NCBI RefSeq assembly: GCF_900176595.1
Contig: NZ_LT838813.1
Location: forward strand, 3,304,001-3,368,000
DNA: 64,000 nt
DNA from: Aquiflexum balticum DSM 16537
GTDB taxonomy: Bacteria; Bacteroidota; Bacteroidia; Cytophagales; Cyclobacteriaceae
Direction: 5' to 3'
Shown piece by piece: positions 1 through 9,160 of the stretch. A program made the translations under genes and the position numbers. Within the stretch, counting starts at the first letter, position 1. Each line of letters begins with the position of its first letter. The notes below the pieces were generated by a model. It had not been told where the DNA came from. It searched no databases and worked only from the letters and a program-made list of their open reading frames with translations.

Positions 1-6
1 TAAGTT

Positions 7-213
7 ATGGCAATCATTGTAAATTTAGACGTAATGATGGCCAAGCGGAAAATGTCTCTGAATGAACTGTCTGAAAAAGTGGATATCACGCTATCCAACC
101 TGTCCATACTCAAAACAGGAAAAGCCAAAGCCATCCGATTCAGTACATTGGAAGCCATCTGCAAAGTTTTGGATTGTCAGCCGGGGGATATTTTGGAGTT
201 TGTGGAGGAGTGA
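7..213 (+). CDS. Small XRE/Cro-CI family DNA-binding protein
   Basis: A 68-residue protein made up almost entirely of one helix-turn-helix domain (residues about 8-62). The recognition region is visible as LNELSEKVDITLSNLSILKT, followed by the RFSTLEAICKVLDCQPGDIL segment typical of the YozG/Cro-CI subfamily. Such proteins are cytoplasmic transcription regulators, often paired with a small membrane protein; no such partner is visible in the window, though it could lie upstream of base 1. The next gene starts 51 bases downstream on the same strand. Family assignment is secure; the target is unknown. Confidence 0.85.
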   Translation: MAIIVNLDVMMAKRKMSLNELSEKVDITLSNLSILKTGKAKAIRFSTLEAICKVLDCQPGDILEFVEE

Positions 214-264
214 GCTAAACAAGGATATTGAATTTTCAATTTACTTTCATTGACAATTTTATCC

Positions 265-450
265 ATGACCAAGAAATTAACCAAAAAACAGGTTTACGAT
301 ATTTCCCAGGAACTCCAATGTGGAATGAAGGTCTTTGTCAATACCGACACTTTGGAATACAAAAGTATCCCGGATATGGATGACATGGATGATTTTGGTT
401 TTTGGGATGAAGAGTTAGAAGAAATCGGAAATATCTGGAAAAGAAGCTGA
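265..450 (+). CDS. Short UPF0158-like protein, probably C-terminally truncated
   Basis: A 61-residue acidic protein. The N-terminal pattern (LTKKQVYDISQELQCGMKVF, then SIPDMDD and an EELEEI segment) resembles the start of UPF0158 family proteins as I remember them, in which this region is followed by a further 80 or so residues. Here the frame stops directly after that region, so it may be a relic or a short paralogue. I chose the ATG at 265 over an upstream TTG at 250. The stop codon lies inside a 9-bp hairpin. Function is unknown. Confidence 0.55.
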   Translation: MTKKLTKKQVYDISQELQCGMKVFVNTDTLEYKSIPDMDDMDDFGFWDEELEEIGNIWKRS

Positions 451-466
451 CCATCAGGGTCAGCTT
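444..466. terminator. Hairpin overlapping the stop codon, terminator-like
   Basis: AAGCTGACC and GGTCAGCTT form a perfect 9-bp stem around a 5-base loop. It contains the stop codon of the UPF0158-like gene. No T tract follows on the plus strand, so factor-independent termination is uncertain. It sits between convergent genes (the minus-strand barrel gene ends at 500). Confidence 0.45.
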
Positions 467-499
467 CCGATAAAAATTTCAAGCCGCCTTAAGCTAAAA

Positions 500-1162
500 T
501 CAATTCGCCGGTTTCCCGAAAATCCAAGAGGCACCAAGTCCGAAATTGAAAAAACTCCCCTTTTCTCCTGGAACAAACGTCAGCCCAATCTCAGGTCTTG
601 CTACCCAATTTCTCATAAATCCGATTCCAGCGCCCAAATTCAAGCCTAGTGGGTTTTCCTCAAAAGCATCACCTTCTTGTAAAGAGATCAAATATTTGGG
701 AGTGAAGGTAAGATGGGTGTTTGTAGTCAAAGGTACGGTGAAAAGTACGGCAGGATTAAAAAACCAAGTTGCACCCGCTCCTTCCTCTAATGCTGTTGAA
801 AATGGAAGGTGAAAGGCAATTTTATTATTTTTGGTGCCTATTTTTGGGCCGATACTGATGAAACTGATCCCATCCCCAATCCCATAATCTTTGAACCATA
901 ACCTGTCGTACCTGACCCTTAACTCGAATCTTTCGCCAAATCCAAAACCAGTTTGCAGTCCAAGATTATTAAAGGCGAATAGCGATTCTCCGTCATATGA
1001 CAAATTAACCCCCGTATAATGGGCAGTAGCTTCGATTTTTCCTTTGCCTACCATTTTTGCACTTTGATATTCCCCAAATATTATTTGGGCGACACTTTGA
1101 TTGGTCTGTAAAACCATAAGGGAAAACATTCCCAATACCAGTAATTTTTTGATAGTTTTCAT
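500..1162 (-). CDS. Secreted outer-membrane beta-barrel-like protein
   Basis: A 220-residue protein with a clear signal peptide (KTIKKLLVLGMFSLMVLQ, cleavage probable near SVAQ at residue 26). The rest alternates short aromatic-rich strands and glycine turns (for example NLGLQTGFGFGERFELRVRY and the C-terminal FNFGLGASWIFGKP), as in small outer-membrane barrels of Bacteroidota. I chose the ATG at 1162 because the frame upstream of it (to 1204) is charged and would bury the signal peptide. It stands alone, convergent with the preceding gene. No specific substrate or family name is evident. Confidence 0.7.
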   Translation of the reverse strand: MKTIKKLLVLGMFSLMVLQTNQSVAQIIFGEYQSAKMVGKGKIEATAHYTGVNLSYDGESLFAFNNLGLQTGFGFGERFELRVRYDRLWFKDYGIGDGISFISIGPKIGTKNNKIAFHLPFSTALEEGAGATWFFNPAVLFTVPLTTNTHLTFTPKYLISLQEGDAFEENPLGLNLGAGIGFMRNWVARPEIGLTFVPGEKGSFFNFGLGASWIFGKPAN

Positions 1163-1654
1163 TTTGTTTTCGTCAGAGTTTATTGTGCTGACGCCGCACA
1201 TCAAGGTTTGAAAAATGATTGATTTATTGGATTCTTACTCAGTTGAATTAGCTTACCTTCAGATTATACATTGAATGTAGCCAGTCTTGAGCCCGGTCCA
1301 TAATTGGAAAAAATGTTATAATTCTATGCTTTGGTATTCTTTCCTGATGGTTGCCTTGATCAGGAAAAGATTAAATGATTTTTGCAAAATTTTCCTTTAT
1401 TAAGGGATGAATGCAGGTTTTTTACAAAATTTATATTGCTAAGAATTCCAAAAAACAAAAAAAATCAGGTCTTTTTATTCAATATGAGGTTGATATTATT
1501 GTCATTCTTTTACTGAGATTATCAATCTTTTGAAAATTAACAATTCTAACAGAGTTTAAATCGGATACTAGATTGTTTAGAAATATTCAGCTTATAAAGA
1601 GGTTTTCTTTTAATTTGCTTCGAATTGTATCATTCAACCTTCTTTCCTCAAGAA
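1163..1654. other. Intergenic region with one perfect hairpin
   Basis: This AT-rich 492-base spacer separates two divergent genes. I see no credible coding frame or RNA gene in it. The only structured element is at 1340-1367: TTTCCTGAT and ATCAGGAAA form a 9-bp perfect stem with a 10-base loop. No T tract adjoins it on either strand, so it may be an operator or a transcript hairpin rather than a terminator. Confidence 0.4.
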
Positions 1655-2164
1655 ATGAAAAAATACCTATCCATAGTATCAGGTCTGTCACTCTCCTTTA
1701 TTCTTGGTTTTTACCTTAATAGCACTCCTCCTAGTCAAATTAAAGAGACATCTCTTATAAGTGTTAACCAATTCAATCCAGCTATGCAAAACATCAAATT
1801 AGGGGCTTTTTCTGTAAGCCTTAGTGTCAAGGATCTCAAAATTTCCAAGGAATTTTATGAAAATCTAGGATTTTCAGTATTTGCAGGAAGTATGGAGTCC
1901 AACTACCTGATCATGAAAAATGAGGATACGCTAATTGGCTTGTTTCAGGGGATGTTTGAAGGCAATATCCTGACCTTTAATCCGGGTTGGGACCAAGATG
2001 CAGGTGCCGTCGGCGTTTTTGATGATGTTCGTTTGATTCAAAAACATCTAAAAGATAATGGGATCAAATTGGAAACTGAAGCGGATGAGAAAACCTCAGG
2101 TCCGGCAAGTTTGATGTTGAAAGACCCTGATGGGAATATAATTTTGATTGACCAGCATATTTAA
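1655..2164 (+). CDS. VOC family (glyoxalase/dioxygenase fold) protein with N-terminal signal or anchor
   Basis: A 169-residue protein. Residues 1-22 (KKYLSIVSGLSLSFILGFYL) form a signal peptide or membrane anchor. Residues about 47-168 are a single vicinal-oxygen-chelate unit pair: FSVSLSVKDLKISKEFYENL opens the first beta-alpha-beta module and LMLKDPDGNIILIDQ closes the second. VOC proteins include lyases, dioxygenases and resistance proteins; the substrate here cannot be told. The start at 1655 is preferred over one at 1625, which would put ten polar residues before the signal. An export signal on a VOC protein is somewhat unusual. A terminator follows. Confidence 0.8.
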   Translation: MKKYLSIVSGLSLSFILGFYLNSTPPSQIKETSLISVNQFNPAMQNIKLGAFSVSLSVKDLKISKEFYENLGFSVFAGSMESNYLIMKNEDTLIGLFQGMFEGNILTFNPGWDQDAGAVGVFDDVRLIQKHLKDNGIKLETEADEKTSGPASLMLKDPDGNIILIDQHI

Positions 2165-2185
2165 CCAACCCTTAGAGAGATGGTA

Positions 2186-2214
2186 GAATACCGGTGTGAG
2201 GTATTCGGTTTTTT
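2186..2214 (+). terminator. Rho-independent terminator of the VOC gene
   Basis: GAATACC and GGTATTC form a 7-bp stem with a 7-base loop, followed by GGTTTTTT. It lies 21 bases after the VOC stop codon. Confidence 0.75.
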
Positions 2215-2376
2215 GCCGTTGAATAAACTTTTTGATAAAAAATCTCCGATAAGTCAAAATTTCAATTTTTCAAATACCAATCCTATGGTAAACTTCTAGT
2301 ATATTAGAAAATTATAGAAATTGGGGAAGTCCTGTTTTTAAGCCTAAACAGACCTCTTGATCTTTAATTATTCAAA

Positions 2377-4164
2377 ATGGAAGATTTTACACTGAATATT
2401 TTAAATCTGTTTTTGGTACTTGTAGCCGCGTGGTTGGGGGGAATAGCATCAAAAAGGATGGGCTATCCACCCATTTTGGGTGAGCTGATCATAGGGATAA
2501 TTTTAGGTCCAACTTTATTAGGTTGGATCAAAGAGACAGAAACGATCAAAGTTTTGGCTGAAATCGGTATAACCTTATTGATGGTCTATATCGGAATAGA
2601 AATTGATTTTGCAGATTTGAAGAAGGCATCCTGGGCGGGATTATTGGCTGCAATCGGTGGTTTTTTAGTACCTTTTGCTCTTGGGTATTATACCATCATT
2701 TACTTTGGTGGAACACCCATATCGGGATTATTTGTTGCTATTGCAGTTGGAGTTACCTCTCTGGCCACCAAGAGTAGGATTTTGGTGGATCTTAAGCTGT
2801 TGAATACCCGCATTGCTTACGTGTTAATGGCAGGAGCATTGATATCTGATACCTTGGCATTGGTGATTTTTGCAGGAATCGTCAGTTTTGCAGATGCAGG
2901 GTCATTGGATCTTTCGGGATTGTTATTGGTCATAGGTAAAGCGGTACTGTTTTTTGTAGGTACCATTTTAATTGGGAATTACCTTTTACCAAAATTGGGT
3001 AGAAGAATTTCAAAGTTCAAAAATCAGAGCAGTACCATGTATTTCACGCTGATTCTGATAATTTCCTTTGGATATGCAGAATTGGCTGAACTGGCCGGTA
3101 TGCACAGTATTTTAGGTGCCTTTATGGCAGGTTTGTTTATCAAGGACAACCTTTTCCCAAAAAATATTGCACGTGAAGTTCAGAAATCTTTTTATGATGT
3201 TTCAATAGGCTTCATGGCACCCATATTTTTTGTTTCAGCGGGATTCAGTGTGAGTCTCAATGTTTTCCAAACCGATTTGGTTATGTTGATCACCATTGTT
3301 TTTATGGCGATTTTCGGTAAAATATTTGGGACTATGCTTTTTTATCTCCCTAGCGGTCATGGATGGAGAGAAGGAATCACTGTAGGCGCAGGGATGAATG
3401 GGAGAGGAGCAGTAGAGATCATTATTGCAGGAATAGGATTGCAGATGGGAATAATCAATCAGAATATTTTCTCTATTTTGGTCTTTATGGCCATCTTCAC
3501 CACTTTCACAGTTCCCTTTATGCTAAAATGGACAACTGTATGGCTGAGACAAAGGGGTGAATTGGTTCAAGTAGATGGCAGAAAAGGAATTTTGATTTTG
3601 GGAGTTAATCCTCTCAGCTTATTGATGGCCAAGTACCTGAACAAAAAGGAACCGATAGTCCACATGATAGATGCAAACCTTGAGATGGTGGAGTTGGCCC
3701 GTGAAAAAGGTTTTGATTGTACTCACGGCAATGCATTAAAGGATGTAGTGATGGAACAGGCGAAGGCTAATGAAAGTACCGTTTTTTTAGGGATGACTGG
3801 GAACCCGGAAGTTAACCTGCTTGCAGCCCAAGTAGCAAGGGAGAACTTTTATATTTATAATAATCATATTTTATTGACTCAGGATGAAGAGGGAGCAGGC
3901 AAATCAATATTGGAGGCTATAAAAGCGTCAACTGTGTTTGCCATGAAAGTACATCCCGAACCATGGATCCAGAAAATCATCAAAGGAGAATATTCAGAAA
4001 AGAAGAATACGGTTTCCAAAGATATCAAAACAAGAGAATGGGTCTTAAAGCATGGAAAAAGCAAAGTGTTGCCTTTTGTCATTCGTGAAAAAGAAGGGAA
4101 TGTTAGGGTTTTCCATTATGATGACATTGTCCGTTCTGGCGAAACTGTAATATTTATAAGCTGA
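2377..4164 (+). CDS. Cation:proton antiporter (CPA2/KefB-like) with C-terminal NAD-binding RCK domain
   Basis: A 595-residue inner-membrane protein. Residues 1-395 contain about 12 hydrophobic segments with the CPA2 start (LGGIASKRMGYPPILGELIIG) and a conserved GAFMAGLFIKD stretch. Residues about 405-520 form a TrkA-N/RCK_N Rossmann domain (GILILGVNPLSLLMAKYL, then VHMIDAN), which usually senses NAD(H) or glutathione adducts. The family exchanges K+ or Na+ for H+. It is a stand-alone gene, read with the next two. Whether it moves K+ or Na+ is not visible from sequence. Confidence 0.9.
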   Translation: MEDFTLNILNLFLVLVAAWLGGIASKRMGYPPILGELIIGIILGPTLLGWIKETETIKVLAEIGITLLMVYIGIEIDFADLKKASWAGLLAAIGGFLVPFALGYYTIIYFGGTPISGLFVAIAVGVTSLATKSRILVDLKLLNTRIAYVLMAGALISDTLALVIFAGIVSFADAGSLDLSGLLLVIGKAVLFFVGTILIGNYLLPKLGRRISKFKNQSSTMYFTLILIISFGYAELAELAGMHSILGAFMAGLFIKDNLFPKNIAREVQKSFYDVSIGFMAPIFFVSAGFSVSLNVFQTDLVMLITIVFMAIFGKIFGTMLFYLPSGHGWREGITVGAGMNGRGAVEIIIAGIGLQMGIINQNIFSILVFMAIFTTFTVPFMLKWTTVWLRQRGELVQVDGRKGILILGVNPLSLLMAKYLNKKEPIVHMIDANLEMVELAREKGFDCTHGNALKDVVMEQAKANESTVFLGMTGNPEVNLLAAQVARENFYIYNNHILLTQDEEGAGKSILEAIKASTVFAMKVHPEPWIQKIIKGEYSEKKNTVSKDIKTREWVLKHGKSKVLPFVIREKEGNVRVFHYDDIVRSGETVIFIS

Positions 4165-4247
4165 GACCTTAACCTGTGATTTTTCTTGGTTATCGATTTC
4201 AACATTGCAAATTTTTACTTTATTTCATTCATTAAATCCTGAAAATT

Positions 4248-5147
4248 ATGAAATGGCAAGGCAGACGCAAAAGCAGCAATATCGAAGACCGCAGAGGTCA
4301 AAGACCTCAGAATTTTGGTGGAGGCGGAGGAGGAATTAACCCGATGATGTTGGGCCCTTTGGTGAAAATTCTGTTTTCCAAAACCGGGTTGGTAATCATT
4401 GCGGCTTTTTTTCTCATCACTTGGGTGACAGGTACCAATCCACTTTCACTGCTTGCACAGTTTACCGGTGGCGGACCGATATCCCAATCAGTAAATTATC
4501 AACCGAGTGCTGAGGAAGAAGCATTGGCAGAAATGACAGCGGTCGTATTGGCAGACACTGAGGATGTCTGGAATCAGCTTATGGAAGGATATAGAGAACC
4601 TACCTTGGTGTTGTTTTCCGGTCAGGTGGAATCTGCCTGTGGGTTTGCTTCTTCCGCATCAGGTCCTTTTTATTGTCCCGGAGATGAAAAGGTATATATA
4701 GATTTGAGTTTTTTTCAGGATATGGATAAAAAATTGGGAGCACCGGGGGATTTTGCACAAGCTTATGTAATTGCCCATGAGGTGGGTCATCATGTACAAA
4801 GATTGGATGGAACTTTGGAAATGGTACAATCCAAAAGAGGTAAGATTCCGGAACCCGAATTTAACCGATTGATGGTACGATTGGAATTGCAAGCGGATTT
4901 CTATGCAGGCGTTTGGGCACATCACACCCAAAGAGCTTTAAAATTTATGGAGCCCGGTGATCTGGAAGAAGCCCTGAATGCAGCTAGTGCAGTAGGAGAC
5001 GATAGATTACAAAAGCAAGCAACGGGACGTATTGTCCCTGATTCTTTTACCCATGGGACCTCAGAACAAAGGGCGAGATGGTTCAAAAAAGGTTTTGATA
5101 CAGGCGACGTTAGAGATGGGGATACTTTCAATGCAAGGAATTTGTAA
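4248..5147 (+). CDS. Neutral zinc metallopeptidase, YpfJ/KPN_02809 family
   Basis: A 299-residue protein. The N-terminus is basic and glycine-rich (NFGGGGGGI at about residues 24-32), followed by one transmembrane helix near residues 45-65 (TGLVIIAAFFLITWV). The catalytic zinc motif HEVGHH sits near residue 176, and ELQADFYAG supplies the downstream acidic ligand region. A cysteine pair (SACGFA, FYCPGD) precedes it, as in the family. The protein probably faces the periplasm, anchored in the inner membrane. The physiological substrate is unknown. It lies 83 bases after the antiporter. Confidence 0.9.
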   Translation: MKWQGRRKSSNIEDRRGQRPQNFGGGGGGINPMMLGPLVKILFSKTGLVIIAAFFLITWVTGTNPLSLLAQFTGGGPISQSVNYQPSAEEEALAEMTAVVLADTEDVWNQLMEGYREPTLVLFSGQVESACGFASSASGPFYCPGDEKVYIDLSFFQDMDKKLGAPGDFAQAYVIAHEVGHHVQRLDGTLEMVQSKRGKIPEPEFNRLMVRLELQADFYAGVWAHHTQRALKFMEPGDLEEALNAASAVGDDRLQKQATGRIVPDSFTHGTSEQRARWFKKGFDTGDVRDGDTFNARNL

Positions 5148-5163
5148 ATCCTATAGATGGTAA

Positions 5164-6096
5164 ATGATGAAAATTCTGATTATAGATGAAATGCATTTGA
5201 GTATTATCCCTTTGCTGGAAAATGCAGGATACAAAGTAGATTATAAACCAGAAATAGGTAGGCCGGAAATTGAGGCCATAATCAAGGAGTATGTAGGTTT
5301 GATTATCAGGTCAAAAACTCCCATGGATAAACCATTACTGGAAAAAGCTGTAAATCTTAAATTTATAGGAAGGGCCGGTGCGGGTCTGGACAAAATTGAC
5401 CTGAAGTATTTGGCGGAGAGGGAAATTAAGTTGTTTCATGCCGCAGAAGGTAACAAAGACGCTGTTGGAGAACAGGCAATTGGAATGCTTTTGTCTCTGT
5501 TCAACCATATTTCCAGAGCAGATCAGGAAGTAAGAAAAGGGATTTGGAGAAGAGAGGAAAACAGAGGAGTGGAATTGCAAGGGAAGACATTTGGCATTAT
5601 AGGTTATGGAAATATGGGCGAAGCGATTGCCAAGAAACTCTCCGGATTTGATGTGAATATTCTGGCCTATGACAAATACAAAACCGGCTTTGGAACATTT
5701 CATGTAAAGGAGGTTGGCTTCAGGCAATTACAGGAAGAATCGGATATTATAAGCTTGCATATTCCTTTGACCCATGAGACTAGAAACTTCCTGACCATGG
5801 AAGTCCTGGAGCAATTTTCAAAGCCATTTTACTTTATCAATACCGCCCGGGGTGAAATTATTTCTTTTGATACCTTGAATGCCGCTTTGGACAGAGGGAT
5901 TATTCTTGGGGCGGTATTGGATGTGTTGGAAAATGAAAAATTTTCCACGTTTACTGAGGATCAAAAATCTGCTTTTGAAAAATTGGCTTCGAGAGAAAAT
6001 GTGGTTTTCAGTCCTCATATTGCAGGCTGGACTTATCAGTCCTACGAAAAGATCAATCAGGTGTTGGTGGAGAAGATAAAGGAAGCTGGCTTTTAG
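5164..6096 (+). CDS. D-2-hydroxyacid dehydrogenase, phosphoglycerate dehydrogenase-like
   Basis: A 310-residue NAD-dependent oxidoreductase. The nucleotide-binding motif is GIIGYGNMG (residues about 143-151). The catalytic Arg/Glu/His set is visible in NTARGE, VLDVLENEKF and SPHIAGW. It lacks the ACT regulatory domain of long SerA proteins, so it is the short form; 3-phosphoglycerate (serine synthesis) is likely but another 2-hydroxyacid is possible. A start one codon later (5167) is equally good. It follows the metallopeptidase by 16 bases, so the two are probably cotranscribed. Confidence 0.85.
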   Translation: MMKILIIDEMHLSIIPLLENAGYKVDYKPEIGRPEIEAIIKEYVGLIIRSKTPMDKPLLEKAVNLKFIGRAGAGLDKIDLKYLAEREIKLFHAAEGNKDAVGEQAIGMLLSLFNHISRADQEVRKGIWRREENRGVELQGKTFGIIGYGNMGEAIAKKLSGFDVNILAYDKYKTGFGTFHVKEVGFRQLQEESDIISLHIPLTHETRNFLTMEVLEQFSKPFYFINTARGEIISFDTLNAALDRGIILGAVLDVLENEKFSTFTEDQKSAFEKLASRENVVFSPHIAGWTYQSYEKINQVLVEKIKEAGF

Positions 6097-6212
6097 TATG
6101 TCACTGTAATCCATCAAAACAAGGACAGTTTCTTTAAAAAAAATCTTTAGCAGTTAGAAATCAATTCTTTGAGAATTAATTTTTTATATTTCTACCCTTA
6201 AATCATAAACCT

Positions 6213-7094
6213 ATGAATTCCAAACTTTCAGACCAGGAAAAGTCTCCCCTACAGAACATCGAACATTGGGAAGATGACCTTTTGGTGAGGTATCCTGAAC
6301 CAAAAGAAAAACAAGCAAAAGCCAAAGACGACTATAGAAATTACCATGATTCGGAAAGGGTGGATACTGTCCGTGAATTCTATAGACTGAATCATACCTA
6401 TCAAACCTATGATTTTGTGGTTAAGAAAGAAAAGGAATTTTTGAAGTTTGAGAAAAAAGAAATGCCTTTTTGGGATGCAGTGGATTACCTCAATACGCTT
6501 GTGGATGATTCAGATCCGGATACCAATTTGGACCAATTGCAGCATCTCTTGCAGACATCTGAAGCCATCAGGCAAGATGGACATCCCGATTGGTTTGTCT
6601 TGACAGGTTTTATCCATGATTTGGGAAAGGTGCTTTGTTTATTTGGAGAACCCCAATGGGCTGTCGTTGGAGATACTTTTCCGGTTGGATGCAAGCATTC
6701 CGAAAGCATCGTCTACCCGGAGTATTTTCAAGCCAATCCTGATTCCAAAGATGAACGCTTCAATACCAAATATGGGGTATACGAACGCAACTGTGGTTTG
6801 GATAATGTGAAAATGTCCTGGGGGCATGATGAATACCTCTATCAGATGATGAAGGATTACCTTCCGGAACCTGCCCTTTACATGATCAGGTATCATTCTT
6901 TTTATGCCCAACACAGAGAAAATGCCTATGATCACTTACTCAATGAGCATGATAGGGAAATGTTCAAATGGGTGGACAAGTTCAATCCTTATGATCTTTA
7001 TTCCAAAGTTCCCGTTCCACCTGATGGCAAAGCATTGAGACCTTATTATGAGGATTTGGTGGCGAAGTATTTGCCAGGGGTTTTGCGGTTTTAG
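6213..7094 (+). CDS. Inositol oxygenase (MIOX)
   Basis: A 293-residue protein, the usual length for myo-inositol oxygenase, which uses a diiron centre and O2 to cleave myo-inositol to D-glucuronate. The metal-binding motifs are all present and in order: HLLQTSE (His111), FIHDLGK (His135-Asp136), [10 protein letters not shown] (His205), RYHSFY (His228) and NPYDLYSK (Asp261). The N-terminal [20 protein letters not shown] stretch also matches the family. The enzyme is best known from eukaryotes and occurs in some Bacteroidota. The following symporter gene could supply the substrate. Confidence in the family is high. Confidence 0.93.
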   Translation: MNSKLSDQEKSPLQNIEHWEDDLLVRYPEPKEKQAKAKDDYRNYHDSERVDTVREFYRLNHTYQTYDFVVKKEKEFLKFEKKEMPFWDAVDYLNTLVDDSDPDTNLDQLQHLLQTSEAIRQDGHPDWFVLTGFIHDLGKVLCLFGEPQWAVVGDTFPVGCKHSESIVYPEYFQANPDSKDERFNTKYGVYERNCGLDNVKMSWGHDEYLYQMMKDYLPEPALYMIRYHSFYAQHRENAYDHLLNEHDREMFKWVDKFNPYDLYSKVPVPPDGKALRPYYEDLVAKYLPGVLRF

Positions 7095-7110
7095 GCTTTG
7101 TTTTCTTGGT

Positions 7111-7171
7111 GCAATGTACAATGTACCATGTACCAAGTAACAAGTAGGAAGTCTTCCCAATTCGGACTTCC
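7111..7171. repeat. Short-period GTAC-rich repeat plus small hairpin
   Basis: From 7111 to 7150 the sequence repeats units close to AATGTACC and AAGTAAC (period 7-8). At 7147-7171 GGAAGTC and GACTTCC form a 7-bp stem. It fills the spacer between the inositol oxygenase and symporter genes and has no coding potential. Confidence 0.6.
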
Positions 7172-7254
7172 AACTTAAGTCATTTTCACTACCCTAAAAT
7201 ATCTATTTAATATCCACCAATATCAATCAATATTCCCAACCCAGAAACACCTAA

Positions 7255-8829
7255 ATGCTTACCGCTCTTTCCTTCATTGGATTTACATTTTTTGTTGCTT
7301 TCTATTCTTGGTATAGATTAAGAAAAGACGATATCAGTTCTAAGGAGGGATATTTTTTGGGAGGTAGGACACTGACCGGTGGGGTGATAGCAGGTTCCAT
7401 GATCCTGACCAATATTTCTACAGAGCATCTGATTGGAATGAACGGGTCTGCTTATAAAAACGGGATGATCATCATTGCCTGGGAAGTTACCTCAGCCATT
7501 GCTTTGGTAATCGCTGCCCTATATTTTATCCCGATTTACCTCAAAATGGGATTGACTACAATTCCCCAATATCTGGAAAGCAGGTATGATGCGACGACCA
7601 AGACCATTGTAGCCCTGCTGTTGATGTTGTCCTTTGTGGTGACATTGCTTCCCATTGTACTGTACACAGGGGCAATTAACTTGGAAAGTATTTTTAATGT
7701 TTCTGAAGTTCTGCAGGTCAGTAAATCAGAGGGTATTTGGCTGACTGTAATCACAATTGGCGTGATTGGGTCCATTTATGCCATTTTTGGAGGCCTAAAG
7801 GCAGTAGCGATTTCGGATACGGTTAATGCCATTGGATTAATGGTTGGGGGTTTGATGGTGCCTGTTTTTGCACTGTGGGATATAGGCAATGGTAATATTG
7901 TTCAAGGAATGAGCAAAGTTTACGAAACTGTTCCTGATAAATTCAATGTGATCGGTGTGGAGGATTCCGTGATGCCTTTTAGTACTTTATTTACAGGGCT
8001 TATGATCAATCAGCTTTATTTTTGGGGTATGAACCAAACTATCATTCAAAGGGCTTTAGGGGCAAAGAATATGGCTGAGGCTCAAAAGGGGTTGTTGTTT
8101 ACAGGGATTTTCAAAATTCTGATTCCTTTGATCATTGTTTTGCCGGGCATCATTGCTTTCTACTATTATGGTGAGCAGTATTATGGCGATCAGGATTTTA
8201 TTTATCCTGTATTGGTGAAAAAAGTGCTGCCTTTAAGTTTGGTTGGCTTCTTTGCAGCAGTGGTATTGGGGGCTATTTTAAGTACCTTCAATTCTGTTTT
8301 GAATTCAGCGGCCACAATTTTCAGTTTGGATATTTACAAAAAAATCATTTTCCCAAAGGCTTCTGATAGAAATTTGGTCAGGGTAGGAAGATGGAGTTCA
8401 CTTGTTCTTGCAGTTGTGGCAATTTTGGTAGCACCGATGGTGGCCAACGCACCTGATGGATTGTACCAATTAATGCAGCAACTGAACGGAATTTTCTTTA
8501 TCCCCATTGCATCAATTTTGGTTGCAGGTTTTTTTATCCCAAAGATTTCCGCCACAGGGGCAAAAGTTGGTTTGATCACAGGTTTGTCTTTTTATTTACT
8601 GACAACTTTTGTTATGGAAATAAATCTCCACTTTATCCATATCTGGGGAATCGAGTTTGTGCTGAATTTGATGGTAATGTTTTTGGTCAGTTTGCAGTTT
8701 CCACCAATCACAAAATCTTCTCCTATTTCAAAAAGTCCCGTAGATTTAAAAGAGTGGAAATTTGCCAAACCCCTTTCTGCAATACTCTGTTTGGTAACGG
8801 TTTTGATTTATTATTGGTTGGGCAGGTGA
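7255..8829 (+). CDS. Sodium:solute symporter (SSS/SLC5 family)
   Basis: A 524-residue membrane protein with 13-14 hydrophobic segments. The family core is clear: KEGYFLGGRTLTGG in the first loop, STEHLIGMNG after it, and FWGMNQTIIQRALGAKNMAE in the middle. It imports a sugar, polyol or related solute with Na+ across the inner membrane. The adjacent myo-inositol oxygenase makes inositol a reasonable guess for the substrate, but this rests on context only. It starts 161 bases after that gene, with a repeat between, so cotranscription is possible but not shown. Confidence 0.9.
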   Translation: MLTALSFIGFTFFVAFYSWYRLRKDDISSKEGYFLGGRTLTGGVIAGSMILTNISTEHLIGMNGSAYKNGMIIIAWEVTSAIALVIAALYFIPIYLKMGLTTIPQYLESRYDATTKTIVALLLMLSFVVTLLPIVLYTGAINLESIFNVSEVLQVSKSEGIWLTVITIGVIGSIYAIFGGLKAVAISDTVNAIGLMVGGLMVPVFALWDIGNGNIVQGMSKVYETVPDKFNVIGVEDSVMPFSTLFTGLMINQLYFWGMNQTIIQRALGAKNMAEAQKGLLFTGIFKILIPLIIVLPGIIAFYYYGEQYYGDQDFIYPVLVKKVLPLSLVGFFAAVVLGAILSTFNSVLNSAATIFSLDIYKKIIFPKASDRNLVRVGRWSSLVLAVVAILVAPMVANAPDGLYQLMQQLNGIFFIPIASILVAGFFIPKISATGAKVGLITGLSFYLLTTFVMEINLHFIHIWGIEFVLNLMVMFLVSLQFPPITKSSPISKSPVDLKEWKFAKPLSAILCLVTVLIYYWLGR

Positions 8830-9064
8830 TTTTATCGAAGCGATGTTTTTTTTATGATTGACCAATACTTTGCTGTTAGCGCTAATATGTTTGATTGAAC
8901 TTGTCACTTAGAATTCTAATTTTTTTATGAACATAAAGGAAAAAGTTGAATTGGATAGGATTTCTTACACTTACAAATTGAAAATCTTTGGTGACTTTTT
9001 AAAATAGTTTAATTGAGACTTTTGTCACATAATTGAAAAGGATTGATTCTTATCTTTATAGTAA

Positions 9065-9148
9065 ATGAAAACCGCTTTGAAATTGCTGACTGTCTGTCTG
9101 ATTTGTCTAATGCTCATAGTAGGTTTGGTATTCCTATTTCAACCATAA
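9065..9148 (+). CDS. Putative 27-residue single-span membrane peptide
   Basis: A short frame encoding MKTALKLLTVCLICLMLIVG and seven more residues (ending FLFQP). It has a basic N-terminus and one strongly hydrophobic segment. It ends 12 bases before the DUF2892 gene and follows a TATCTTTA box at 9052-9059 that resembles the Bacteroidota -7 element. The arrangement suggests a small membrane protein coexpressed with its neighbour, but a frame this short could be chance. Confidence 0.35.
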   Translation: MKTALKLLTVCLICLMLIVGLVFLFQP

Positions 9149-9160
9149 ACACATTATAAT

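Noticed and set aside
4659-4931. Minus-strand frame inside the zinc metallopeptidase gene
   Set aside because: It is a shadow of the real gene with phenylalanine- and isoleucine-rich nonsense sequence and no motif.
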